This document shows, in pieces, positions 44,113 through 54,170 of a DNA stretch of 64,000 nt (positions within the stretch are counted from its first letter, which is position 1; each line of letters opens with the position of its first letter). The DNA comes from CALINF01 sp039980455 (GTDB lineage Bacteria > Pseudomonadota > Gammaproteobacteria > Pseudomonadales > Halieaceae), in assembly GCA_039980455.1 (NCBI GenBank), contig JBDXCG010000003.1, positions 1,178,001 to 1,242,000 of the forward strand, written 5' to 3'. A model generated the notes under the pieces. The model worked only from the letters and a program-made list of their open reading frames with translations. It did no database searches and was not told where the DNA came from. Both the position numbers and the translations under genes were made by a program.

Positions 44113-45288
44113 ATGAAACGCATGACAAGAAATATGAGAACACTTCTACTGTCTCTGCTGCCAATTTTCCTGATGGCACAGGCTAGCTGGGGTGCCAACA
44201 CTATCAGGGTTGGTACGACTCAATCGCTCACCGGTGATTTCCAACAGTTTGGTCTTGAGCAGCTAAACGGCCTGCAAATGTGGGTTGACGATATTAACTC
44301 ACGCGGTGCCTTGCTGGGACAAACAGTAGAGCTGGTGCACTACGATGACGAAAGCGACCCTCAACGTAGCGCATTGCTATACCGACAACTTATTGAACAA
44401 GATAAAGTTGACTTGCTGATTGGCCCCTATTCTTCTGAGCTCACACTGGCGGCCAGCGAAGTTTCTGAGAAACACCAGTTCCCCATGGTTACGGCGGCGG
44501 CGTCGGCTGACTTGATCTGGGAGCGCGGCTTCGACAACATTTTTGGTATCGACGTACCCACCTCCAACTACATGGATCTGGCCGTTATTACAGCGGCTGA
44601 GCAAGGTAGCAGTACGATCGCCATGATTTATGCAGATACCGAGTTCTCACGTGACGTGGCCAAAGGCGTACGACTACGAGCAGACAAGTTGGGCATGCGC
44701 GTGGTTCTGGACGAGAGCTACCCGGCCGATCACAAAAATGAAAAAGACTTCTCGACACTTTCGGTTGCTCTTAAGGGTGCCAATGCCGATGTGATACTTG
44801 GCGCAAGCTATCTTGAGGACTCAGTGGCAATAACCCGGGCACTGAACTCCCACGGAGTCTCTGCAAAAATGATCGCGTTTACAGTTGGCCCCGCACTGCG
44901 TGAATTTGGCGATCTACTGGGTGAAGAAGCCACAGGTATTATTGGCGTGGTGCAATGGCTGCGAAGCATCCGCATGCCGACCGCTCAGGACTTTGCATAC
45001 CGCTACCGTAGTCAGCACGGAAACAACCCGGGTGTTCACGCTGCCATCGGCTACAGCGCGGGGCAAGTTATCGAAGCCGCGGTGCGCCTTGCTGGCAGCA
45101 CTGAACATCGCGCCGTACACGACCAATTGCACAATATGCGTTTCCGCTCCCTACTGGGACACTATGAGGTAGATGATGCGGGCCGTCAGATCGGAAAAAC
45201 CAACGTGCTGCTGCAATGGCAAGATGATGCGCGCCGATTGGTAGCACCGGCTAGCCTTGCAGAACGAGCACTGATTTTCCCCCGCTAG
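44113..45288 (+). CDS. LivJ-type periplasmic binding protein
   Basis: The protein is a type I ABC-transport substrate-binding protein (Peripla_BP_6). The signal is LLLSLLPIFLMAQASWG. The mature part begins NTIRVGTTQSLTGDFQQFG, with LIGPYSSELTLAASEVSEK and GVHAAIGYSAGQVIEAAVRL later. It is 391 residues from the ATG at 44113; TTG 44107 is an alternative. No permease or ATPase genes are near. It ends the esterase-mlaA operon. The ligand is unknown; amino acids or small amides are usual. Confidence 0.9.
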   Translation: MKRMTRNMRTLLLSLLPIFLMAQASWGANTIRVGTTQSLTGDFQQFGLEQLNGLQMWVDDINSRGALLGQTVELVHYDDESDPQRSALLYRQLIEQDKVDLLIGPYSSELTLAASEVSEKHQFPMVTAAASADLIWERGFDNIFGIDVPTSNYMDLAVITAAEQGSSTIAMIYADTEFSRDVAKGVRLRADKLGMRVVLDESYPADHKNEKDFSTLSVALKGANADVILGASYLEDSVAITRALNSHGVSAKMIAFTVGPALREFGDLLGEEATGIIGVVQWLRSIRMPTAQDFAYRYRSQHGNNPGVHAAIGYSAGQVIEAAVRLAGSTEHRAVHDQLHNMRFRSLLGHYEVDDAGRQIGKTNVLLQWQDDARRLVAPASLAERALIFPR

Positions 45289-45382
45289 ATAAGCTCTTTT
45301 TGAAGCAATCGTCTTTCGCAGTCGATTCTCTACTCAAGCACAATACACATCACTCGAAGTCGGGTAGACTCTCGCACTGGCT

Positions 45383-45411
45383 TTGCCATACACAAATAGT
45401 TATCCAATTAT
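45383..45411 (+). promoter_or_regulatory. Candidate promoter for sulfatase gene
   Basis: TTGCCA at 45383-45388 and AATTAT at 45406-45411 are spaced by 17 bases, matching sigma-70 boxes at 5 of 6 and 4 of 6 positions. The sulfatase ATG is 37 bases beyond the -10 box. Confidence 0.45.
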
Positions 45412-45448
45412 GGGGTTTCCCGAACTCCTCTACCTTGCGGAGATAAGC

Positions 45449-47023
45449 ATGTTCACAAAAGGAAGATTAGCCATCTGTTCGTTGGCGATATCGCTGGCAG
45501 CGATGAGCACAGCTGCCACTGCGGCAGACAAACCGAATATTCTCGTCATGTGGGGCGATGACATCGGCGTTTGGAATACCAGCGCATACAACCGTGGCGG
45601 AATGGGATATCAAACACCCAATATCGACTCCATCGCAGATGACGGCGCCCTATTCACTGATATGTACGCCCAACAGTCTTGTACCGCGGGTCGCGCCTCA
45701 TTCATCCTGGGTCAACAACCTTTTCGAACAGGCTTGCTGACTATCGGCATGCCCGGCAGTGATCAAGGCATTCCAGATTGGGCGCCCACAATTGGTGACC
45801 TGCTGAAAGAGCAAGGGTATGCCACGGGACAGTTCGGTAAAAACCACTTGGGTGACCAGGACAAGCACCTGCCTACCAACCACGGTTTCGACGAGTTTTT
45901 TGGCAATCTGTATCACCTGAATGCTGAAGAAGAACCAGAGACATACTATTACCCTAAAGATCCTGAGTTTCACAAAAAGTATGGCCCGCGTGGTGTGATT
46001 CACTCTTATGCCGATGGCAAGATTGAAGACACAGGCCCGCTGTCCAGAAAACGTATGGAAACGGTTGATTCTGAGTTCGGTGGAGCTGCCAAGAAATTCA
46101 TGGCTGCAGCGGTTAAAGCAGACAAGCCTTTCTTTGTCTGGATGAACTTCACTCGAATGCATGTATGGACGCGTCTACAAGAGAAGTATCAGGGCATCAC
46201 AGGCATCGGTCTCTACCCCGACGGCATGGTAGAGCTCGACGACATGGTTGGCAGCTTTTTGGAAGAGTTGAAAACTCTGGGTGTAGCGGACAATACAATT
46301 GTGATCTTCTCTACAGACAATGGCGCGGAGAAGTTTACCTGGCCTGATGGTGGCACCACTCCCTACCATGGCGAGAAGGGAACAACTTGGGAAGGCGGGA
46401 TGAGAGTGCCACAAATGGTCAAATGGCCCGGTACCATCAAGCCTCGCACCATTGTGAACGACATCATGAGCCAGGAAGACTGGATGCCAACACTGCTAGC
46501 CGCGGCTGGTGTACCTGACGTGAAAGAAAAATTGGCGTCAAAGAATGGCTACCGAGCGAATGGCAAAAAGTTTCGGGTTCATCTTGATGGCTACAACTTC
46601 ATGCCCTATTTCGAAGGCAAGGAAGCAAAGGGACCCAGAAGAGAAATCATGTACTTTGCCGCCAGTGGTATGCTCAATGCGCTGCGCGTAGATGACTGGA
46701 AAGTCTCTTTTGCAACAGAAAGAGGCGCAATTAACGAAGCATTCAGAGAAACGCCACAATGGCCTGTTATCACCAACCTGCGTGCAGACCCGTTTGAAAG
46801 CGCCTCGCGCAACTCCGGCATGTACGTGCGTTGGTACGCAGACAACATGTGGTTAATGGTTCCCGCACAGGGCTTCGTGCAGCGATTCTTTGCCACGATT
46901 CCAGACTACCCATTCCAGCCCGGTGGCTCACTTAGCGCCAGCAATATTGGCTACGGAACACTCGAGCGCCAGAAGGCGATGGGCAGCCTTAAGTCGCTGA
47001 TGGATTTGTCTATTCAGAACTAA
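45449..47023 (+). CDS. Formylglycine-dependent sulfatase (arylsulfatase family)
   Basis: The protein is 524 residues. The signal peptide is about 1-26 (TAATAADK). The active-site cysteine is Cys78 in SCTAGR, the C-x-A-x-R motif for formylglycine conversion. Metal aspartates lie in MWGDDIG (37-38), and STDNGAEKF carries the second D-N pair. GGAG lies before the ATG at 45449; an upstream ATG-containing frame would delay the signal. It is exported and releases sulfate from an ester; the substrate is unknown. A strong terminator follows. Confidence 0.95.
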   Translation: MFTKGRLAICSLAISLAAMSTAATAADKPNILVMWGDDIGVWNTSAYNRGGMGYQTPNIDSIADDGALFTDMYAQQSCTAGRASFILGQQPFRTGLLTIGMPGSDQGIPDWAPTIGDLLKEQGYATGQFGKNHLGDQDKHLPTNHGFDEFFGNLYHLNAEEEPETYYYPKDPEFHKKYGPRGVIHSYADGKIEDTGPLSRKRMETVDSEFGGAAKKFMAAAVKADKPFFVWMNFTRMHVWTRLQEKYQGITGIGLYPDGMVELDDMVGSFLEELKTLGVADNTIVIFSTDNGAEKFTWPDGGTTPYHGEKGTTWEGGMRVPQMVKWPGTIKPRTIVNDIMSQEDWMPTLLAAAGVPDVKEKLASKNGYRANGKKFRVHLDGYNFMPYFEGKEAKGPRREIMYFAASGMLNALRVDDWKVSFATERGAINEAFRETPQWPVITNLRADPFESASRNSGMYVRWYADNMWLMVPAQGFVQRFFATIPDYPFQPGGSLSASNIGYGTLERQKAMGSLKSLMDLSIQN

Positions 47024-47041
47024 GCAGGCTATTAGTTAATC

Positions 47042-47078
47042 AAAGCCCGGGCTGAGTTATCACCCCGGGCTTTTTTTT
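47042..47078 (+). terminator. Rho-independent terminator after the sulfatase
   Basis: GCCCGGG (47045-47051) and CCCGGGC (47064-47070) form a perfect 7-bp GC stem, extended by flanking A-T pairs and followed by eight T. It separates the sulfatase transcript from the DUF3604 gene. Confidence 0.92.
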
Positions 47079-47205
47079 GCCAGGCGGCACTCAGACTAAT
47101 TCGCTCTGCTGCCTGTAGATCCTCACGATTGTGCTATCCTTTCTTTGAACAGATAGGCTTTCACGAACGGTGCTATACATTAGCGCCCGCGACTTTGACG
47201 AGACT

Positions 47206-49149
47206 ATGCAAATGAAATTGAATAATACGGCCAGCGCCCTCATTGCTCTTGCAACTCCGCTCCTCTTTTCCAGCGTTCTCACGCATGCTCAGGATATCGG
47301 CAGCCCAGATCCTGATCTGCTGACCCGAATTTATCCCGGTAAGGCGTACTCCCCTTATGCTGAACGCGCGTTCCCCAACAATGTGTTCTGGGGTGAAACC
47401 CACCTGCATACCGGGTTATCGCTGGACGCAGGGCTCTTTGGCAATATTCTGGGTCATGACGATGCCTATCGCTTTGCCCGCGGCGAGCAAATTACCTCCT
47501 CAGGTGGCCTTCAAGTCAAACTGGGCCGCCCTCTGGATTGGCTGGTGATCACAGATCACTCCGACATGATGGGCATTGCGGCCGACATTCAAAGCGGTGC
47601 CCCCAACATTCTGGCGAACCCAAAAGGCAAAGAGTGGGCAGAAGGCTTCCAGAAAGGGGGCGCAGCAGCTGGTGAAGCTGCATTTGATCTGATTACCCAT
47701 TTCGCGCAAATGAAGGTACCTAAGGAGTTGGTGGAGCAGTACTCACCCGGTTCAAAAGTCTATGACAACCTCTGGAGCGACATTACCAAAACCGCAGATG
47801 CCTACAATGACCCAGGGCACTTTACTACTCTCATCGGCTTTGAATGGACCTCCGTACCAAAGGGTTTCAACCTACACCGTAATGTGATCCTTCGGGATGG
47901 TGGCGAGCACGCGCGACAGGTTGTTCCATTGACTACGCAGCCTCCTCTTGGCACCACTGACCCTCTGGACCTTTATCAGTGGCTTCAGGATTATGAGGAC
48001 AAAACTGGCGGTCAAGCTCTGGCTATTTCCCACAACGGAAACCTCTCTAACGGCTGGCTGTTCCCGCTCACCGACACCTATGCCGGCGGCAAAGTCGATA
48101 AAAACTATGTGGAGTTGCGAGCCAAGTGGGAGCCTCTTTATGAAGTAACCCAGATCAAAGGTGACGGGGAAACACACCCGTTCTTGTCACCCAACGACGA
48201 GTTCGCGGATTATGAAACACTCGCAAAAGGCAATCTCGACCTGACACAGCTCAAAGAGGACGACATGCTACAGCGCGAATACGCCCGAGAAGCACTCAAA
48301 AACGGCCTTATGCTTGAAAAGAAGCTGGGCACAAACCCGTATAAGTTCGGCATGGTAGGCGCCACCGATAGCCATACCGGTTTAAGCACAGCCGAAGAAG
48401 ATAACTATTTTGGCAAATCCACCAGCGTAGAGCCCTCCCCCACACGCATCGGGCACCCATTCATCAAATCAGACCTTGCAACAATTGAGGGCTATGAGTT
48501 GGCGGCATCCGGCTATCAGGGCGTTTGGGCCAATGAAAACACACGCGAAGCTATCTTCGATGCCATGGCGCGCAAAGAAACTTATGCCACAACGGGCCCA
48601 CGAATTCCTGTGCGTTTCTTTGGCGGCTGGAATTTCACTGAAGAGGATCTTCGCAGCAGAGCACCCGCGTTCCGTGGGTATGAGAAAGGAGTGCCAATGG
48701 GCTCAGACCTCCCAGCCGGCAAAGGTGACGCGCCTACGTTCATGGTGTACGCCCTGAGAGATCCTGTAGGTGCAAATCTTGATCGTATTCAAATCGTAAA
48801 GGGATGGATGGACTCCGACGGTAAGACACATGAAAAAGTCTATGACGTTGCTTGGTCGGACAATCGTACTCCGGACGCGAATGGAAAGTTGCCGCCGGTT
48901 GGCAACACAGTAGATCTGGAAGCTGCTAATTGGACCAATACAATCGGTGCTTCCGAGCTCGCGACTGTGTGGAAAGACCCAGACTTTAATCGCAAGGATC
49001 AGGCATTTTACTATGCACGCGTCATTGAAATTCCGACGCCGCGCTGGATCGTATACGACGCAGTTCGCTATGGTGCAAAAATACCTGATGAAGCCAAAAA
49101 GATTCAGCAGGAGCGCGCCTACACTTCACCAATCTGGTACGCACCCTAA
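47206..49149 (+). CDS. DUF3604 exported protein
   Basis: The protein is about 647 residues with a signal peptide (ALIALATPLLFSSVLTHAQ). Histidine-rich motifs run through it: VFWGETHLHTGLSLDAG (HxH), VITDHSDMMG and GATDSHTGLS. Together they look like PHP-type metal ligands. The family is common in marine bacteria, often with sulfatases. ATG 47206 is taken because the signal begins there; an upstream frame has no such start. Possible hydrolase; the substrate is unknown. Confidence 0.9.
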   Translation: MQMKLNNTASALIALATPLLFSSVLTHAQDIGSPDPDLLTRIYPGKAYSPYAERAFPNNVFWGETHLHTGLSLDAGLFGNILGHDDAYRFARGEQITSSGGLQVKLGRPLDWLVITDHSDMMGIAADIQSGAPNILANPKGKEWAEGFQKGGAAAGEAAFDLITHFAQMKVPKELVEQYSPGSKVYDNLWSDITKTADAYNDPGHFTTLIGFEWTSVPKGFNLHRNVILRDGGEHARQVVPLTTQPPLGTTDPLDLYQWLQDYEDKTGGQALAISHNGNLSNGWLFPLTDTYAGGKVDKNYVELRAKWEPLYEVTQIKGDGETHPFLSPNDEFADYETLAKGNLDLTQLKEDDMLQREYAREALKNGLMLEKKLGTNPYKFGMVGATDSHTGLSTAEEDNYFGKSTSVEPSPTRIGHPFIKSDLATIEGYELAASGYQGVWANENTREAIFDAMARKETYATTGPRIPVRFFGGWNFTEEDLRSRAPAFRGYEKGVPMGSDLPAGKGDAPTFMVYALRDPVGANLDRIQIVKGWMDSDGKTHEKVYDVAWSDNRTPDANGKLPPVGNTVDLEAANWTNTIGASELATVWKDPDFNRKDQAFYYARVIEIPTPRWIVYDAVRYGAKIPDEAKKIQQERAYTSPIWYAP

Positions 49150-49180
49150 GCGGGCAAGCGCTCGAAGATAGAACGCGGTT

Positions 49181-49266
49181 GGGGTGCTGCAATGGCACCC
49201 CCGATCGCGACACGATTCTGTCCCCTTTAAGCCCTAGCCGCTGACCTCAATGAGGAATTAGCGGCT
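49181..49266. repeat. Two stem-loops after DUF3604 gene
   Basis: GGGGTGC/GCACCCC (49181-49201, 7-base loop) is followed by AGCCGCT/AGCGGCT (49236-49266) with an inner CCTC/GAGG stem. Neither has a T-run. They may stabilise the mRNA end or stop transcription together before the enoyl-CoA hydratase gene. Confidence 0.5.
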
Positions 49267-49373
49267 GGAGCATCAGGGGTCTATTCAAACCCGGGTGCCG
49301 GGCTCTCATTCTCGGTAGTCCACACATCACAACGCCTTGTAACATCAGGCCGTCACTTCAAGCAGAGAAAATC

Positions 49374-50168
49374 ATGTCAGATGCGACAGGAATAAAGGTC
49401 ATTTATGAAGATTCGATTGTTAGGCTGATTTTAGACCGGCCGAAACAATTGAATGCACTCAATGATGATGTCCGAAAAGTCATAGCCACAACGTTGAACG
49501 AATTGATGGAACGACCTGACATCCGAGTGCTCGTAATTAGCGGTGAAGGGAAATCGTTCTGCGCCGGGGCAGACCTCAAAACCACCTCTTACCCTAAGGT
49601 AGAGGGCGATTGGTCCACGAGGCGAAACCGAACAGCCACCTGGCAGCGAGTGCTCGAGCAGCTGGACCGAATCCCTCAGATAACCATTGCATCTATTCAA
49701 GGCAACGTGATTGGCGGAGGCGCCTTGCTCGCAACTGCCTGCGATTTCAGAGTGGTATCAGAGAATGTGGTATTTCGAATTCCTGAACTTGCTCTCGGTA
49801 TTCCCAATGTTTGGAACGGCAACCCTCTACTCGTCCGGGAGGTAGGGTTTCCAACAGCACGTGATTGGATAATGACCGCGAGAAAAGTAGACGCCGAAGA
49901 ACTCAAGCAGAGCGGCTGGGCACAGCGTCTTGTGCCAAATACTGAGCTACACAATGCTACCGAAAAACTCATTGATGAGTTGATCGCGATACCCGCGGCC
50001 TCCCTTGCCATGACGCGGTCAATGACTTCTGCTCTCGGACGTTCGGCCTCGGGCATGGCAATGGGTTGGGCAGATGCCGATTTGCAACAATGGGCGTTTA
50101 CGGAGGACGAGTATCAGGCAACGATTCGTAGTTACACGCAGGCCATAGGCAATAAAAGCAAAAAGTAA
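49374..50168 (+). CDS. Enoyl-CoA hydratase/isomerase (crotonase) family
   Basis: The protein is 264 residues with the crotonase fold. The oxyanion loops are seen in KSFCAGADLKTT and GNVIGGGALLATACDFR, followed by FRIPELALGI. The usual catalytic glutamate regions are in ENVVFRIPE and nearby. It adds water to, or isomerises, an enoyl-CoA. It is followed 24 bases later by the DUF1254/DUF1214 gene. Confidence 0.92.
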   Translation: MSDATGIKVIYEDSIVRLILDRPKQLNALNDDVRKVIATTLNELMERPDIRVLVISGEGKSFCAGADLKTTSYPKVEGDWSTRRNRTATWQRVLEQLDRIPQITIASIQGNVIGGGALLATACDFRVVSENVVFRIPELALGIPNVWNGNPLLVREVGFPTARDWIMTARKVDAEELKQSGWAQRLVPNTELHNATEKLIDELIAIPAASLAMTRSMTSALGRSASGMAMGWADADLQQWAFTEDEYQATIRSYTQAIGNKSKK

Positions 50169-50192
50169 TCGCTATTCCACTAAGGAAATATT

Positions 50193-51233
50193 ATGCCCAA
50201 CAAGTTCCTCTTCGTATTTTTCGCGTTCGTTCTTTGCATTTCTAGTGTCACCGCAGAGGATACATCCATACTGGTAAACGCAGATAACTACGCTCGCGCA
50301 GAGGCAGCATTTCAGTTTGAAGGCATGATCAATAGAGGCGGCGGGATAAACACACTAAGGCATGTAAGGCGCCCTATTCCTTTGGATAAGCAGCGCAATA
50401 TGCAGATGAACCGAGACACAATTTACAGCTCTGCAGTGGTCGATATATCCAAAGGCGCCAGCGTAAGCTTTCCTGAAAGTGGCGATCGCTATATGTCTAT
50501 CGCGATCGTTAACGAAGATAACTACACCACTGCTATCTATCACAATGGCGAGCCCATTGAGTTAACAGTGAAGGAACATGGCACGCCTTATGTGGCGTTG
50601 ATCGCTCGCGTTTTAGTTAATGCCAATGATCAACAAGATATCGAAATTGCCAATGGTCTACAGGACCAAATTCAAATTAGCGCGCGCTCTGCAGAAAACT
50701 ATCAGCGAGCCAACTACGATATCGACAGCCGCAATACGACACGCGAACTGTTCCGTCAATTGGGTGCAGGCCTTGGTGATGCCTCATTCTGCAATGGCAA
50801 AGAGGCAGAAGTTAAGGAAACTCGCCACAAAATATGCGCCGCAATTGGCTGGGGAGGACTACCAACCTACGAGGTGGTTTATGCGAAAAATAAGGAAGCG
50901 CGAGCCTTGGGCGACTACCAACTTACGCTAAAAGACGTACCCGTAGATGGGTTTTGGTCAATCAGTATTTACAACGACAAAGGCTACTTTCAGAAAAACG
51001 AATACAACACCTATAGCATTAACAATGTTATTGCGGAGCCTAACAAAGACGGCTCCTACACCATCAATTTTGGCGAGCACAAGAACGGCCGGAAAAACTT
51101 CCTCCCCATTATGGAAGGCTGGACCTATGTCGCGCGCCTCTACCTACCTTCCGTCGACGTACAGGAGGGCAGATGGGTCTTCCCTGAGCCAGTGCCAGTA
51201 CTTCGAGCAGACGCGGCTTCCATGCAACCGTAG
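50193..51233 (+). CDS. DUF1254/DUF1214 exported protein
   Basis: The protein is 346 residues with a signal peptide (FVFFAFVLCISSVTA). DUF1254 shows as YARAEAAFQFEG and QMNRDTIYSSAVVDI. DUF1214 shows as YQLTLKDVPVDGFWSISIYNDKGYF and NAYSINNV-type blocks. It ends in NFLPIMEGWTYVARLYLP. AAGGAAA lies before the ATG. The function of this pair of domains is not settled. It is in line with the enoyl-CoA hydratase gene. Confidence 0.9.
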   Translation: MPNKFLFVFFAFVLCISSVTAEDTSILVNADNYARAEAAFQFEGMINRGGGINTLRHVRRPIPLDKQRNMQMNRDTIYSSAVVDISKGASVSFPESGDRYMSIAIVNEDNYTTAIYHNGEPIELTVKEHGTPYVALIARVLVNANDQQDIEIANGLQDQIQISARSAENYQRANYDIDSRNTTRELFRQLGAGLGDASFCNGKEAEVKETRHKICAAIGWGGLPTYEVVYAKNKEARALGDYQLTLKDVPVDGFWSISIYNDKGYFQKNEYNTYSINNVIAEPNKDGSYTINFGEHKNGRKNFLPIMEGWTYVARLYLPSVDVQEGRWVFPEPVPVLRADAASMQP

Positions 51234-51255
51234 AGATTCACGACCTGGTTGCTAG

Positions 51256-53508
51256 CTACAAGTGGTCTTCAAAGTACCGGCTCTGCAACGTGCGCAAATG
51301 CAAAGAGGTGCCCTCACCTTCCACAATCCCATGGCGCCGATTAGGATAGGCCATAAAATCAAACTGCCGGTTATGTTTGATCAACTCGTCCACCAAGAGC
51401 TCGCTTCCCTGATAGTGAACATTGTCGTCCCCGGTACCGTGAATCAATAGCAACTTTCCCTGCAGGTTCGCGGCATGTGTAATGGGTGATGCCTCGCGAT
51501 AGTTATCCTCAAACTCTTCCAGCAAACCAGAATAGCGCTCTTGATAAATGGAGTCATACAAGCGTTGATCTGGCACCGGCGCCATTGAGACGCCCACGTG
51601 GTACTGCTGGGGATAGCGAAATAGTAAGTTGAGCGTCATTGATCCACCCCCAGAGTGACCCCAAACGCCAACACGGGAACTGTCGATATAGTTCCAGCGC
51701 TCACAAATGGCCTGTAGCGAATCACACTGGTCACGCGCGGCGACTATGCCAACGGCACCATAGACGCTACGCCGCCAGTCGTGTCCACGCGGTGCTGCAG
51801 TACCGCGACTGTCTACTGACGAAATGATGAACCCACGCTGCGACATTAGGATATGCCACATCGTGAGCGAGCCTTGCCAGATATCGCGTACAGTTTGACC
51901 AGCGGGCTCCCCGTACACATAGTTAATTAGAGGATACTTCTTAGTGGCGTCCATGTTCGGTGGTCTCAGCATGTAGCCATCTAACCGCAAACCATCGCGT
52001 GCCTCCACGGAATAGAATTCCAACTCACCCAGCTTAAGGTTGGCTATTTTGGCGCGCAGATCTGCGTTGTCTTCAATGACTCTGTGGACGGTGTGATCCG
52101 GGAGGGAAATCAGATTGTGGACAGGGGGCTGCAAAAAGCTGGAGTGCGTGTGTATTGCCCAGCTTGAGTCTGCTGCAATTTGATAGTGATTGCTGCCGGC
52201 AAACTCGGTGGGCGTTATCTGCTCCATCTGCCCGTTGCCATCGAGGTAAGTACGCTGAAGATAGCGCTGGGATACGTTGTGAGGTGAGGCGATGAAATAG
52301 AGCCAGCCGTTCACTTCATCGACTGATACCAGCTCGGTGACATCGAACTCTCCGGGCGTGAGATCAATGACGCTTTGGCCATCGCGTGAAACCCGATAGA
52401 TATGTTTCCACCCATCGCGCTCACTCTGCCAGATAAAGGTTTGAGAATCCTTTAGCCAGCGTGGATTTTCCAACAAATCGAGAAACGTTTCTTCAGTCTC
52501 AATTAACACTGTTTCTACTTGACCATTGGAAGCGTCGGCACAAAAGACCGTATTAATACTCTGTTTCCGGTTTAACTGTTGAATCAACAGCTGTTCGCTG
52601 TTGTCAGCCCAGTCCATGCGCGGAACGTACATATCCTTGGGTACGCCCGGCAACTTGATCCAGAGGGTCTGGGGATCACCAGAGGCAGTATCAATGGCAA
52701 CAACGCCTATTCGCGCAGCAGCATTTTCTTGCCCTACTTTTGGGTAAGGAATAGCCTCTACAGTCGGATAGAGCGTATCGGTATTGTTAATGATGAAGAA
52801 ATCTCGTGCAGCATGTGTGTCCAGCTGCCAGTACGCGATGCGGCGGCTATCCGGACTCCAGCGAAAACCATCGCGGATGCTAAATTCTTCCTCGTAGGCC
52901 CAGTCGAATAATCCGTTGATAACCGTATCCGAGGCATCCATCGTAAGCGCTGTGATACTGCGGGTAGACAAGTCTTGCAGGTAGATGTTGTTTTTCCACA
53001 CATAGGCGAACTGGTTTGCATCGGGAGAAAACTTGCCAAACATCATCTGGCTATCCCCAGCATGATCACCACCGAGTTGCCACAAATCTCCATCGTCTCT
53101 ATTAAGCACCCAGTAGTCGCCGCGGCTTTTCTCACGCCAAACGTATTCTGCATTGGTGTAAATCAACATGAGTGCGCCATTGTCAGACCAACGATAGTCA
53201 TCCACCACCAGTGCCGTGTCCCTACCCTTTGGTGTTAGCTGCTGCAGTGAAATCAACGTTTCACGTGCACCAGAAGCGGGGTCATATCGCACGACTTCCT
53301 GATAAATCTTGATGTCATCACCATACTGGTCTTTTTCCAGTACAGCGTCTTCGTAGCCTGCCGCCGTTTCCAATGCCGTATAGGTAGCGCCCTCTTCCGA
53401 CCATCGCACTGCGCCTGGTCGTTCGGCGTTGTATTCCCAGTCTTTGAATAGTGCTTCGTTAGTCAAATACACTGGGCTGGCGCCCAAGTTATCGCTATTT
53501 ATTGTCAT
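51256..53508 (-). CDS. S9 family prolyl oligopeptidase-like peptidase (DPP4-type)
   Basis: The protein is 750 residues: an N-terminal beta-propeller (DPPIV_N) over about 500 residues, then the alpha/beta catalytic domain. The nucleophile motif is GVWGHSGGGS, with the acid in IHGTGDDNVHYQG and the histidine in PNRRHGI. No signal peptide is seen in MTINSDNLGASPVYL, so it is likely cytoplasmic. It cleaves after proline or alanine in short peptides by analogy. It is monocistronic. Confidence 0.92.
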   Translation of the reverse strand: MTINSDNLGASPVYLTNEALFKDWEYNAERPGAVRWSEEGATYTALETAAGYEDAVLEKDQYGDDIKIYQEVVRYDPASGARETLISLQQLTPKGRDTALVVDDYRWSDNGALMLIYTNAEYVWREKSRGDYWVLNRDDGDLWQLGGDHAGDSQMMFGKFSPDANQFAYVWKNNIYLQDLSTRSITALTMDASDTVINGLFDWAYEEEFSIRDGFRWSPDSRRIAYWQLDTHAARDFFIINNTDTLYPTVEAIPYPKVGQENAAARIGVVAIDTASGDPQTLWIKLPGVPKDMYVPRMDWADNSEQLLIQQLNRKQSINTVFCADASNGQVETVLIETEETFLDLLENPRWLKDSQTFIWQSERDGWKHIYRVSRDGQSVIDLTPGEFDVTELVSVDEVNGWLYFIASPHNVSQRYLQRTYLDGNGQMEQITPTEFAGSNHYQIAADSSWAIHTHSSFLQPPVHNLISLPDHTVHRVIEDNADLRAKIANLKLGELEFYSVEARDGLRLDGYMLRPPNMDATKKYPLINYVYGEPAGQTVRDIWQGSLTMWHILMSQRGFIISSVDSRGTAAPRGHDWRRSVYGAVGIVAARDQCDSLQAICERWNYIDSSRVGVWGHSGGGSMTLNLLFRYPQQYHVGVSMAPVPDQRLYDSIYQERYSGLLEEFEDNYREASPITHAANLQGKLLLIHGTGDDNVHYQGSELLVDELIKHNRQFDFMAYPNRRHGIVEGEGTSLHLRTLQSRYFEDHL

Positions 53509-53592
53509 AGTATGCAGTCACGCTGTGGAGAGTTTGGGGCAGTGAAATGAGATCCAAGATAGCTAGTCACAACTTAACCCATTTCACCCTCG

Positions 53593-54048
53593 CTACCAAA
53601 CATGGTACTTGTCACCCAGACGCAGTTTGACGGACATGTAATAGGCACTCAGGGCAAAAAGGCAGGCCATTCTTGACAAAATAGTGGCCTTGAATTCATC
53701 CCCCACAACCAGCCCCACCAACAGCAGTGCCACGGCGCAAACCATAAGGCCAATCTCAAAAACAACAGCATCCTGACGCCTAAAGGTTACCGTATTGGAA
53801 CCAATAAACATCGCTCTAATCCACCTCGGCGCCTTCTGCCATTGAGCAGATTCTTTGTCGATTAGCACGATCTGCTGCTCAAGCGTTTCGACCTCACACT
53901 CAAACACAGCGGCTAGCGATCTTAGCGATTCCAAACTGGCTCTATTCCCTGCCTCTATACGCTGAACAGTACGCAATCCAAGGCCGCTCATTTGTGCCAA
54001 CTGCTCCTGCGACCATTGTCGTTGCTGCCGTAACTTTCGAATAATCAC
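53593..54048 (-). CDS. XRE-family regulator with two C-terminal membrane helices
   Basis: The protein is 151 residues. Residues 1-58 form the HTH_XRE domain (IRKLRQQRQWSQEQLAQMSG, LRTVQRIEAG). Two hydrophobic helices follow, about residues 95-145 (VVFEIGLMVCAVALLLVGLVVGDE and SRMACLFALSAYYM). The GTG at 54048 is supported by AGGGAGGAG six bases upstream; a longer frame to 54501 lacks any start site and lies opposite yebG. It may be a membrane-bound one-component regulator. It is divergent from yebG. Confidence 0.85.
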   Translation of the reverse strand: MIIRKLRQQRQWSQEQLAQMSGLGLRTVQRIEAGNRASLESLRSLAAVFECEVETLEQQIVLIDKESAQWQKAPRWIRAMFIGSNTVTFRRQDAVVFEIGLMVCAVALLLVGLVVGDEFKATILSRMACLFALSAYYMSVKLRLGDKYHVW

Positions 54049-54170
54049 TGTGCTCTCCTCCCTATACTGGCACCAGACTACCGCAAAAACTCTACTGGCG
54101 GTGACGCCAATCACCCGCCGGCGCCCCGCCAGCGCCCGCATTTGCTCCAATAAATCACTTGCTATGAATG

